Positions 27,478 through 34,598 of a stretch of 64,000 bases of DNA are shown here, piece by piece (position 1 is the stretch's first letter; each line of letters opens with the position of its first letter). Origin of the DNA: Rhodohalobacter sp. SW132 (GTDB lineage Bacteria; Bacteroidota; Rhodothermia; Balneolales; Balneolaceae); NCBI RefSeq assembly GCF_003390325.1, contig NZ_QUOK01000005.1:124001-188000 (forward strand), given 5' to 3'. A program made the translations under genes and the position numbers. Under the pieces are notes generated by a model. The model did no database searches. It saw only the letters and a program-made list of their open reading frames with translations, and was not told where the DNA came from.

Positions 27478-27774
27478 GTAATTGAATTAAAAAGTAAAAT
27501 AAATTTCTCGATTCTGTGGTCTTTTACTGGATGTTGGTTCATGAGGTTTTATCTTTTGTCCCGCTTCTGGTCCTGTGGTGTCTTCCATATTGGTTCGGAA
27601 TTATAAGCTCCGTCAGTGACAAATAAGTGCTTATTGCGAAGACGGAAGATCGCGGATCGGGATCCGCTATGACGTTTTAAAGGAAAGTGTATTTTTTACA
27701 ACTTCCAGTCTTCTCGGTTCGGGGGTCTGGGTTGAGGTTTGAAATGAGGGAGTATTTATTCAACTTCTGGTCTT

Positions 27775-27793
27775 CTCGGTTCGGCGAACCGAG
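27775..27793. repeat. REP-like hairpin after the DUF4837-type gene, with a partial upstream copy
   Basis: An 8-bp stem (CTCGGTTC/GAACCGAG) with loop GGC lies 7 bases past the stop of the minus-strand gene at 27801, and resembles the hairpin at 12946. A direct repeat of its flank (CAACTTCxxGTCTTCTCGG) occurs 62 bases earlier, at 27699. The gap 27478-27774 otherwise holds only a 7-bp palindrome (GCGGATC-GG-GATCCGC, near 27650-27670) and no gene. Confidence 0.45.
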
Positions 27794-27800
27794 GTACGAT

Positions 27801-28904
27801 TCACTGAGTGGCAGCAAAATCGGGATTAAATTTGCCCCATGTTGAATCGCTGGCAAATGTGCGGCCCATCGCCTGGAACTGGCGTACGAATCGCCGTTTA
27901 TTTACACGGGGTGCAAACTGTGCGTACTCTATCATAAAAACCCTTCGCGTTTCCGGATCGTAATAGGTGAAATGGACAAACGGTCCGCCCATAAAATCAT
28001 TTGTCATTCGCCATATGCCCATTGTTTCATAACCAGTGAGCCGACTTCCTGTACTGAATTCCTGAGTTTTTACCGCCTCCCTGTAGTCCGTTTCCACGTA
28101 AGAACTATCCCGCTCTCCCTGCACCAAAAATTGCATCAAAGAATCCCTGGTGCTGTTAATCCATTCCGGATTGATAAAATCACCATGCTCCACATTATCT
28201 TTCCACCAGGCCCACATCCACCGGTTGTTGTCGGGCAGATATCGGCGAAACATTACCGATTGTGTGGAGTCGAACAGCTGAACGTAATCGTGCTGCATCC
28301 GCACGCTCCATCCGTGATTTTCCCAGAGTGAATCGGCCAGTGCAACCTGTTCACCTCTTCTATAGATTTCTCCTGTCCGATAGTTGATCTCCCTCTCTTC
28401 CAGATGTGAGAGCAGTTCATCGCTGCTGTTCCTGATTTTTTCGGCAAGACGTTCATCGGATGTGGAGGTCAAAACCAGGGTCCACTGTTCTCTCGCCCAC
28501 CGATCCTGCAGAGGAAAGGCAAAGCTCTCACCCAGTTCCACTCGCTGCCGGACTTCGGATCCGAGCATCCCACCCACAAGCTGTGATGTATTTGTCTGCT
28601 CATTCAGCGGTGCTGCAATAATTATATTTCTGAACCTTTTCAGTTCATCCAGTTCCTGGTTGCTTTCAAAATCTCTGAAGATAAGCGTATAGGCGGGTTC
28701 CCAGGGTTGAGGTACAGTCTGTATGTACCGCCCAAATGTTTCGCGAATGGCGTCAGCCGTTTCACTTTCCCACTGGCTGGAATCCATCACCACAATCACT
28801 TCATCAACCGGTCCGATCGCTTTTTTTCGATAGTCTCCGCTGCAGGCAGAAGCAAAAAGTATCAAAAGTAATGTATATGAACAGAATTGAATATAATTTG
28901 TCAT
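27801..28904 (-). CDS. DUF4837-type lipoprotein
   Basis: The ATG at 28904 gives 367 residues with a lipoprotein signal (LFASAC, Cys21). The open frame extends to 28982, but that stretch holds the operator boxes, so the shorter start is preferred. The sequence resembles DUF4837: DEVIVVMDSSQWES, then FGRYIQTVPQPWEPAYTLIF, FRNIIIAAPLN, and a conserved end with RVFMIEYAQFAPRVNKRRFVRQFQAMGRTF. The function of the family is unknown; it is typical of Bacteroidota envelopes. Two BlaI-type boxes with the same geometry as at blaI precede it, so I infer it belongs to the BlaI regulon although it is not in the blaI operon. Confidence 0.85.
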   Translation of the reverse strand: MTNYIQFCSYTLLLILFASACSGDYRKKAIGPVDEVIVVMDSSQWESETADAIRETFGRYIQTVPQPWEPAYTLIFRDFESNQELDELKRFRNIIIAAPLNEQTNTSQLVGGMLGSEVRQRVELGESFAFPLQDRWAREQWTLVLTSTSDERLAEKIRNSSDELLSHLEEREINYRTGEIYRRGEQVALADSLWENHGWSVRMQHDYVQLFDSTQSVMFRRYLPDNNRWMWAWWKDNVEHGDFINPEWINSTRDSLMQFLVQGERDSSYVETDYREAVKTQEFSTGSRLTGYETMGIWRMTNDFMGGPFVHFTYYDPETRRVFMIEYAQFAPRVNKRRFVRQFQAMGRTFASDSTWGKFNPDFAATQ

Positions 28905-28914
28905 ACGTTTAATC

Positions 28915-28948
28915 TCTACAATTATAGAATAACTTCTACAAATGTAGA
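28915..28948 (-). promoter_or_regulatory. Predicted BlaI operator (two boxes) over the DUF4837-type promoter
   Basis: Box A (28915-28928) is TCTAC-AATT-ATAGA, one base off symmetry; box B (28935-28948) is a perfect TCTAC-AAAT-GTAGA. Centres are 20 bp apart, exactly as at blaI, and again the imperfect box is the one nearer the gene. On the minus strand box B contains TACATTTG (28939-28946), a perfect TAnnTTTG -7 element 34 bases before the chosen start codon. Confidence 0.72.
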
Positions 28949-29247
28949 GATAAGAATTTAAAAAAGCGAAATTCTTTTTCACTTCATCTCAACCCCATAC
29001 CAAACCACAGTCTCCTACACCGTCTCACTATCACATTCACGAGTATAGTAGTAATCTCCGCGGATATGATTAATAATTCTGCTTTATTTCCCGCTACTTC
29101 TCATCTCGATTTATAAATTCTACTCTGTGTTTAACTATACGCTCGATACCTCGCGGTATATCTCTCTCAAGTTCATAGAAGTAGCCGTTTTTAATTTTTT
29201 TCAATGGTTTGCTCATCACGCTTCTCGACGTTCTTCTGCCTTCCTTT

Positions 29248-29802
29248 TCAAACCGGGCCAGAAGCTGTCCCTCCGGACTGATAACCCGCCACTGATAGGT
29301 GGAAGTCACTGTCTGTGATGGTCGCCACCCACAGGCGATCCTCGTCATCCAGCTCCATGGTATGAACTGCAGGCCAGGTTTCGGGCATTTCATATTGTGC
29401 GAGAGACCGTTCCCGAAATCTGCTAAGTTCAAAAATATTCATATCCAGTTCACTCTTTGTGACTGACTCATACCATACTTCTTCAAATTCCCCTTCACTG
29501 TCATAAATCCTGATCAGGAAATCGTCGGTCCAGTTTGTGTAGAAACGCCCATCTCTTGAAAAGGAAACCAGTGAACTCCGAGTAAACGGCATGGGAAAAG
29601 GGAGTTCAAGTCGATCTGTTTCAATCGGGAAATAGAAAGGAAACCGATCCACAACAAGAAGAGGAGCTGAAACTATTTCTCCATTTTTTGATAACGGGTA
29701 GAAGGCTTCGAGTGGATCTCCTTCCTGTCTGTATGCTGAAAAATGCTGTTTATGAAGGATGTATTGATTCGTATGTGTAGCGATCAAATTGCGGCCTCTC
29801 AT
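29248..29802 (-). CDS. Middle fragment of the broken propeller gene
   Basis: This 184-codon frame starts at an ATG overlapping the preceding stop (TAATG) and has no signal peptide. It covers central propeller blades (SLVSFSRDGRFYTNWTDDFLIRIYDSEGEFEEVWYE; PETWPAVHTMELDDEDRLWVA). Its last 20 or so codons (after ATITDS) are out of the ancestral frame. If translated it would be coupled to the fragment before it; I regard it as part of the pseudogene. Confidence 0.5.
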   Translation of the reverse strand: MRGRNLIATHTNQYILHKQHFSAYRQEGDPLEAFYPLSKNGEIVSAPLLVVDRFPFYFPIETDRLELPFPMPFTRSSLVSFSRDGRFYTNWTDDFLIRIYDSEGEFEEVWYESVTKSELDMNIFELSRFRERSLAQYEMPETWPAVHTMELDDEDRLWVATITDSDFHLSVAGYQSGGTASGPV

Positions 29803-30329
29803 TACGCCATGAGAGTATCTCCCGAATTATTAAAATTGCCTTGCAAAAGCATATCCCTGATGTGAGAAAATTCCTGAGTGGAAAATTGACCCATTTTTTG
29901 AAGCCTGCCATCGAAAATGTACAGCGTATCTTGCACTATCTGCATGGATGAAATTGCCTCATACTCTCCAGGCCCTCTTCCTTCACGGATAAATTTGTCA
30001 ATAAATTCTCCGTCACCATCAAATACATATACGCCAACCGTTCCGGGTATCGTGGCTGCAATAAAAACCCTGTCATTTTCATCTACAGCCATTTCGCTTA
30101 TATACCCCCTCATAAACACCTCATCATTACTTTCAAATACCGTTTCACGAATTAACTCAACCGTATCGGGCAGAGCTCCTTCGGCGGCTGCAATGAGCGT
30201 CAGGTTTTCGATATCCTTTAGATGTTCAGGGAGTTCAGGTGATGCAGAACTCTCTTGTTTCTCACTACAGCCAATCAGAATCACAAATATCAGGAAAACT
30301 GAAAGTTGTATGAATTTTTGTGTATTCAT
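29802..30329 (-). CDS. N-terminal fragment of the broken propeller gene
   Basis: A 175-codon frame with a lipoprotein signal (LIGC, Cys21) and the first blades of a 6-bladed propeller (YISEMAVDENDRVFIAATIPGTVGVYVFDGDGEFIDKF followed by IREGRGPGEYEAISSMQI). The GRGPGEY element is the family hallmark. It stops at 29802 where paralogs continue for over 200 residues. It may still be exported as a truncated lipoprotein. Confidence 0.55.
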   Translation of the reverse strand: MNTQKFIQLSVFLIFVILIGCSEKQESSASPELPEHLKDIENLTLIAAAEGALPDTVELIRETVFESNDEVFMRGYISEMAVDENDRVFIAATIPGTVGVYVFDGDGEFIDKFIREGRGPGEYEAISSMQIVQDTLYIFDGRLQKMGQFSTQEFSHIRDMLLQGNFNNSGDTLMA

Positions 30330-30337
30330 AACCTGAA

Positions 30338-30541
30338 AACCTGAGTTCGATTCTTAAATTTATCCTATATCAACAAAAACAGTCCAAAAAGGGCGTTCGT
30401 TAAGTTAATTCGTCAACAATTATGTCATGCCGGACTCCGATCCGGCATCTCCTGCCTTGTTAAGGACTGGAGATCACGCATCGAGTGCGAGATGACACCC
30501 TTTTTGGACTGTTTTTGACATTTTTAAATCGAACTCAGGTT
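30338..30541. repeat. 204-bp inverted-repeat (MITE-like) element between propeller genes
   Basis: The outer ends AACCTGAGTTCGATT (30338-30352) and its perfect complement (30527-30541) are inverted. A second, 20-bp perfect pair lies inside (30374-30393 and 30498-30517, core ACAGTCCAAAAAGGG). The middle holds a further 7-bp palindrome, TGCCGGA-CTCCGA-TCCGGCA. No reading frame is present. The whole element can fold into one long hairpin. It sits between the broken and the intact propeller genes and may be mobile or act as a terminator. A related lone end lies near 55865. Confidence 0.75.
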
Positions 30542-30555
30542 GAAAGATTACCTGG

Positions 30556-31764
30556 CTATGAATCCTCTACCTCAATACTGTATCTCACCACCTGCTGCAA
30601 ACCGGTATCAGGATCTGTTTCACGTGTGAAGAGGTAATCATCCCGAATAGTGGCTATCGCCGTTCCATTTGGCAGTTCAAACCGGGCCCTTAAATCACCC
30701 GACTCTTCCAGGACCCACCATTCGTTTATTTCTTTATCCTTTGCATAAACCGAAATCCAGATGCGGCCAGTGTTGTCGGTATACATTTGTTGCAGTGCCG
30801 GCCAGGTATTGGGTAGCTGCATGGATTGAACTGCATCCTGAAGTTGTTCATGATTGTCAACGCTGTTTAGAGCATCATTCCGGGTTAAATTTCGCTTTTC
30901 GAATGGATAATAAACTGCGGACTGATACTCACCCGCTGAGCTAAAAGTTTGGATCAAAAATTCTGAAGAATCAGCCAGATAAATCATGTCATTGTCTGAC
31001 ATTGTCATGATTTGCCTGTTTGCAAAAGGCGGGGGAATAGTGAACCATTCAGTAACAATGTGTTCCGGTTCAGAAATTTCAAAAAACTTTTCAGGTTGTG
31101 CCTGATGGTCTCCGTTCCAGCGGTAGTACTTCCTCACTCCGGTCTCATCAGGATTTTCCCGGTATAATAGCGGAGAAGAACGTGAGGATAATATCAAAGA
31201 TCCTTCACTGCTAATTGAATGAAATCCTGGATTCATAAAATTGGGTTCCGGTAAATTCTCCCAGCTGTCACTCCCTATTATTATTGCAGAATCAAATACC
31301 GGTAAAGATTGTCCATCTGAACCCAGTTCAAATAAATTTATTCTGCGACCATTTGGATCATTAACATAGAGGTGGTTTTTGTAAATCTCCATACCCCCGA
31401 CCCACTGGAATTCTCCCGGTCCGCTCCCCTCCCGACCGATACGCCCCATGTACTGGCCATCCTCTTCAAAAATATGAACGGAGTGTCGTTGTCTATCCCC
31501 AATATATACCCTGCCAAACCGGTCGGATCGTACGGAGCCATAGGAGGCAATCGGTTCATCATCTGTATCGCCAAAAACCTGTTCGCGTGTAAGTCTCAAC
31601 GTATCTGCAGAAGAGATATCAGCGGAGGAATAGATTGTGACATTCTCCATTTCCAGGATATGGGGAGGCACATCAGCGAAAGTTTCTTCGTCTGAGCTAC
31701 ATGATGTGAAGATGCAGACAGTTGAGATCAGACCGATTAGCAGACTTTTATTCGTTTTTATCAT
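30556..31764 (-). CDS. 6-bladed beta-propeller lipoprotein
   Basis: A 402-residue lipoprotein (IFTSC, Cys22). Propeller features include GSVRSDRFGRVYIGDRQRHSVHIFEEDGQYMGRIGREGSGPGEFQWVGGMEIY, written here only to show the spacing of YIGD, HIFEEDG and GSGPGEF, and NTGRIWISVYAKDKEINEWWVL near the end. It is the intact paralog of the pseudogene at 29094-30329 and a relative of the propeller in the BlaI operon. Such proteins sit in the periplasm or at the surface; ligands are unknown. I see no BlaI-type box in its upstream region. Confidence 0.85.
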   Translation of the reverse strand: MIKTNKSLLIGLISTVCIFTSCSSDEETFADVPPHILEMENVTIYSSADISSADTLRLTREQVFGDTDDEPIASYGSVRSDRFGRVYIGDRQRHSVHIFEEDGQYMGRIGREGSGPGEFQWVGGMEIYKNHLYVNDPNGRRINLFELGSDGQSLPVFDSAIIIGSDSWENLPEPNFMNPGFHSISSEGSLILSSRSSPLLYRENPDETGVRKYYRWNGDHQAQPEKFFEISEPEHIVTEWFTIPPPFANRQIMTMSDNDMIYLADSSEFLIQTFSSAGEYQSAVYYPFEKRNLTRNDALNSVDNHEQLQDAVQSMQLPNTWPALQQMYTDNTGRIWISVYAKDKEINEWWVLEESGDLRARFELPNGTAIATIRDDYLFTRETDPDTGLQQVVRYSIEVEDS

Positions 31765-31938
31765 AATAGCAGTTTTAATTTTTAACCTGCCGTCTATTTA
31801 CTACTTTTATAATACTATTTCAACTTTATTTAAGAATTTTCGGATAGTATTCTTCTGATAGTTTCCGGGATGAATGTTTCAGCCTGAAGAAGTACTGTTT
31901 TGGAGCCACGAAGAAATCCCGAAGTGTTTTCAGTTCGT

Positions 31939-32091
31939 TCAAAAGTGAACAGGGGAGAAATGAGAAAAGGTGATATTTCCTGGTAAAAAAACAGAAAACA
32001 TCTCCCGGATAAGCTCAACAGAATCTGTCTCAATTCCTTCGGTGGGCGCAATGAGCGCCAGGTTTTCGATATCCTGAAGATGCACAGGGAG
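31939..32091 (-). pseudogene. Remnant of a third propeller lipoprotein gene (N-terminal piece)
   Basis: A 51-codon stretch on the minus strand reads LPVHLQDIENLALIAPTEG then IETDSVELIREMFS, a near match to LPEHLKDIENLTLIAAAEG and DTVELIRETVF of the broken gene at 30.2 kb. It lacks a start codon and signal peptide (a stop lies upstream in frame) and ends at a TGA at 31939. The flanks (31765-31938 and 32092-32175) hold no other recognisable gene. Confidence 0.75.
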
Positions 32092-32175
32092 TATGAATGA
32101 GACGGAAACACCTGGTTTTCAGTTCAGCCATTGGCAATGAGAAGTATTAAACCGGTTACCCGTTTTTTTTAAGTA

Positions 32176-32703
32176 TCAGAATTCAATTATTTGGGGTGCA
32201 ATTGAATCATTTGCACATTGCATTAACGCGGATGGATAAATGGCAGATATCCCCGCCTCCCGGAATATCTTCATCACGTTTTTATCAAAGAGGTACTTCT
32301 CTTTCTGAATTCTTTTATCCAGGTGATCGGGCCAGGTTGAGTAGGCTTTTTCTTCGCTGTTTTTTCTGGTCTCTTCAATTTTTACACACATTTCCGGATC
32401 TATCACAGGAAGATCAATTTCAGCATACTGGTTATACATAAATTCGAGGCTCGTATGCTTTAAATACCGGGTCTCGCCTGAGAAAAGTGAGACGGCCACC
32501 CATTCAGTATCATAATCCGTTATTTCAAATATATCACCCTGCAGTACCGGTATCCTTTCTTCTGATCCATCATCCGGTTTATGATGCAGTTCCGCACCTT
32601 CATACAAGACTTTCACATAATCCTGAGCCTGAATTTCTGCTGAAAATAGTCCCATGATAAGAATGAGTAGTATCAGCTGAATACCTTGACCTGATCCGTT
32701 CAT
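32176..32703 (-). CDS. Secreted protein of unknown function, possibly SH3-like
   Basis: A 175-residue protein with a signal peptide (ending EIQAQ, about residue 27). Residues 28-85 (VKVLYEGAELHHKPDDGSEE, VLQGDIFEITDYDTEWVAVSL) have the rhythm of a bacterial SH3-like domain, which often binds cell-wall or protein partners. The rest is charged and helical, with two cysteines (MCVKIEETRK and LMQCAND) that could form a disulfide. I do not recognise a family. It is on the minus strand, followed by the propeller remnant and preceded by the terminator of the ompH-bamA run. Confidence 0.7.
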   Translation of the reverse strand: MNGSGQGIQLILLILIMGLFSAEIQAQDYVKVLYEGAELHHKPDDGSEERIPVLQGDIFEITDYDTEWVAVSLFSGETRYLKHTSLEFMYNQYAEIDLPVIDPEMCVKIEETRKNSEEKAYSTWPDHLDKRIQKEKYLFDKNVMKIFREAGISAIYPSALMQCANDSIAPQIIEF

Positions 32704-32853
32704 ATACTAAAATACGATTGAAGTTGAACGTTTTTCTTGAAGAGTACTACCTCAAACGAGATATCCTTCATTGACTACCCTTACTCTATATAATAAACAT
32801 AGATCTATTTGCAAATAGAAAAGGCTATTGGGATGCGTACAATCCTCTGCAAA

Positions 32854-32887
32854 CAAAAAAAGGCGTCTATCCCGAGATAAACGCCTT
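32854..32887 (-). terminator. Terminator of the envelope operon (after the last ompH gene)
   Basis: On the minus strand a 12-position stem (AAGGCGT, one mismatch, TATC) closes a 4-nt loop and runs into TTTTTTT. It begins 33 bases after the stop codon at 32920, marking the end of the long minus-strand run that starts near 46.4 or 43.0 kb. Confidence 0.88.
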
Positions 32888-32919
32888 CTTAAAAATTAAT
32901 CAATTGTATGAACCCGGAA

Positions 32920-33468
32920 TCAGATTCCCAGGTCTGCCATCACTGCATCGGTGATATCGTACTCACTCTGAACTTCTTCAGAAACGTACAAAATAATCAC
33001 GTCCCCTCCGGATGTGGTGGTATTGAGTACGTAGTCGATTCCTTTTGATGAAGCAACATTGTTGATCGCCTCTTGAATCTGGTTCAGGAGCGGCGACATC
33101 AGTTGTGCCCGCTGCTGTTGAAGTTCCTGCTCAGCCTGGTTCTGCATCTGCCGGAATTCAGCATCGAGTTCACCCAGCCTTTCCTCTTCGTTCTGGCGAG
33201 CCTGCTCAGAAATCACTCCAACTTTTTGCTGATAGAGTTCGATTTCGGTCTGCAATTCCCGCTCTTTTTGTGTGAGTTCCGACTGTTTGCGTTCAAAAAA
33301 GTTTTGCAATCGCTGCTGAACAGCTCTCATTTCCGGCATACGATCCAGTACGGCACGCGGATCCACAAAACCGATTTTCATGTCCTGGGCCTGCACCGTG
33401 GCAGGAGCTGTCATCAAACCGGTAAGTGCGATAAGAGATGTAAAAAGAATGATTTTTGCTAATTTCAT
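32920..33468 (-). CDS. OmpH/Skp-family periplasmic chaperone (third copy)
   Basis: A 182-residue protein with a signal peptide (ending TVQAQ). It has the Skp pattern: a beta strand MKIGFVDPRAVLDRMPEMRAVQQRLQ, then a long Gln/Glu-rich coiled coil (about residues 45-130), then a closing strand pair (IDYVLNTTTSGGDVIILYVSEE). Skp trimers hold unfolded outer-membrane proteins for delivery to BamA. It is the last gene of the run, 18 bases after the second copy. Confidence 0.9.
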   Translation of the reverse strand: MKLAKIILFTSLIALTGLMTAPATVQAQDMKIGFVDPRAVLDRMPEMRAVQQRLQNFFERKQSELTQKERELQTEIELYQQKVGVISEQARQNEEERLGELDAEFRQMQNQAEQELQQQRAQLMSPLLNQIQEAINNVASSKGIDYVLNTTTSGGDVIILYVSEEVQSEYDITDAVMADLGI

Positions 33469-33486
33469 AATGCGTATCCTTCGATA

Positions 33487-34008
33487 TTAGTTTTGTGTAA
33501 GATATTCAATGACTCTTTCTGTGATGTCTACTCCTCTGTCGGACATATAGTAAACGATCGGTTCGCCGGTACCTGACTGCCTGTTAAGCACGTATTCGAG
33601 GCCCATGTCACGCGCTACAGTTTCCATGGCGGCTTCCACCCGATTTAAGAGAGGTGAAAAAAGTTCGTTTTGGCGCTGACGGATCTGATTTTGAATCCGA
33701 TTCTGCAGTCCGGAAAGTTCTTCTTCCATTTCCGAGAGGCGTTCTTCTTCAGCTTGTTGCTGAGCTTCAGTAAAATTGCCTGCTTCTGCTTGTTCGGTAT
33801 ATGCGGTCAGCTCCTCAATCCACTCCTGGTAACGCGCCTGAAAACGCTGTTCGCGTTCCTGAACGAATTGCTGAAGCGTTGATTCGATTTCAGAAGTTTC
33901 TGGCAGTGAGTCCAGTACCTGGTCCGGATTCATCACCCCAACACTGAGCTGCGCACTTGCAAGCAGAGGAATGAAAAGGAATATTATTAAAAGCTGTAGT
34001 TTTTTCAT
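33487..34008 (-). CDS. OmpH/Skp-family periplasmic chaperone (second copy)
   Basis: A 173-residue Skp-like protein. The signal peptide ends near LLASAQ; LSVGVMNPDQVLDSLPETSEIES starts the head domain, and a coiled coil rich in Gln and Glu (about 40-125) forms the tentacle. The end (LEYVLNRQSGTGEPIVYYMSDRGVDITERVIEYL) matches the copy at 32920 in layout but not closely in sequence, so the copies have diverged and may differ in clients or form mixed trimers (inference). Confidence 0.9.
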   Translation of the reverse strand: MKKLQLLIIFLFIPLLASAQLSVGVMNPDQVLDSLPETSEIESTLQQFVQEREQRFQARYQEWIEELTAYTEQAEAGNFTEAQQQAEEERLSEMEEELSGLQNRIQNQIRQRQNELFSPLLNRVEAAMETVARDMGLEYVLNRQSGTGEPIVYYMSDRGVDITERVIEYLTQN

Positions 34009-34055
34009 TTTAGGTAGTAATTAATTTTAAGCGCCGAAGTTAACGTTTTTAAAGA

Positions 34056-34595
34056 TCAATTTCTTATAGCAGCCGGATCCATACCCATCTCTAACATCAC
34101 ATCTTCAGTCAGGTTCCACTCTTCACGTACAAACAGGAAGCGTGTTTCCTGTGCACGATCAAAAACAAAATCGAAGTTTTGTCTTCGGGCAACCTCATCA
34201 AGGGCCTCAAATATCTGCCGCTGAATGGGTTCCAAAAGTGTTTCCTGGGTTGTGAAGTATTCGCCCCGGGGACCAAATTTCTCCTCAACCAGTCGATCAC
34301 GCTGCTGTCTCAAATTTTCAATTTCATTTAACCGCTGCTGTCGAACATCTTCTGTAAACAAAATTTCACGTGCTTCGAAATCATCCGCCAGCTGCTCAAT
34401 TTCTTCTTCTATTTCCTGTATATCATCTCTCCACCCTTCACTCAAAAGATTTAACCGCTGTTCAATACCCGAGTATTCCGGCATATTTTGAAGAATCACG
34501 TCGGTGTCAATAAACCCGATTTTCTGATCCTGAGCTTTGGTGTCGGCGACAGAGAGTGCACAAATCAGTAAGAGAATAATTGGTAAACGTTTCAT
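34056..34595 (-). CDS. OmpH/Skp-family periplasmic chaperone (first copy, next to bamA)
   Basis: A 179-residue Skp-like protein, three bases downstream of bamA, which is the conserved bamA-skp order. Signal peptide to about residue 21 (ADTKAQ); head QKIGFIDTDVILQNMPEYSGIEQRL; coiled coil about 45-115 (EIEEEIEQLADDFEAREILF). Its C-terminus (FLFVREEWNLTEDVMLEMGMDP) differs from the other two copies. Confidence 0.92.
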   Translation of the reverse strand: MKRLPIILLLICALSVADTKAQDQKIGFIDTDVILQNMPEYSGIEQRLNLLSEGWRDDIQEIEEEIEQLADDFEAREILFTEDVRQQRLNEIENLRQQRDRLVEEKFGPRGEYFTTQETLLEPIQRQIFEALDEVARRQNFDFVFDRAQETRFLFVREEWNLTEDVMLEMGMDPAAIRN

Positions 34596-34598
34596 ACC

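Larger units (their letters stand above)
29094..30329 (-). pseudogene. 6-bladed beta-propeller lipoprotein gene broken by two frame breaks
   Basis: Three overlapping frames together spell one protein like the intact gene at 30556. The N-terminal part ends at 29802 (GDTLMA-stop) and continues as RGRNLIATHTNQYIL one frame over. The middle part runs to about 29305 (DDEDRLWVATITDS), where the match jumps frame again to TYQWRVISPEGQLLARFEKEG and ends at 29094 with ERIVKHRVEFINRDEK. The paralog has WWVLEESGDLRARFELPNG at the same place, which supports the second break. Loss of function is likely unless the breaks are sequencing errors, or the first is TAATG-coupled translation. Confidence 0.75.

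Noticed and set aside
28905-28982. Upstream extension of the DUF4837-type gene to 28982
   Set aside because: It would put the signal peptide 26 residues inside the protein and the two operator boxes and -7 element within the coding region.
30374-30517. tRNA suggested by TTCGA-like sequence near the inverted repeats
   Set aside because: GTTCGATT here belongs to the repeat end; no acceptor, D or anticodon stem can be drawn. No tRNA was found elsewhere in the window.
31830-32111. 93-codon minus-strand frame
   Set aside because: The propeller homology lies in a different frame (31939-32091), so this frame is spurious.
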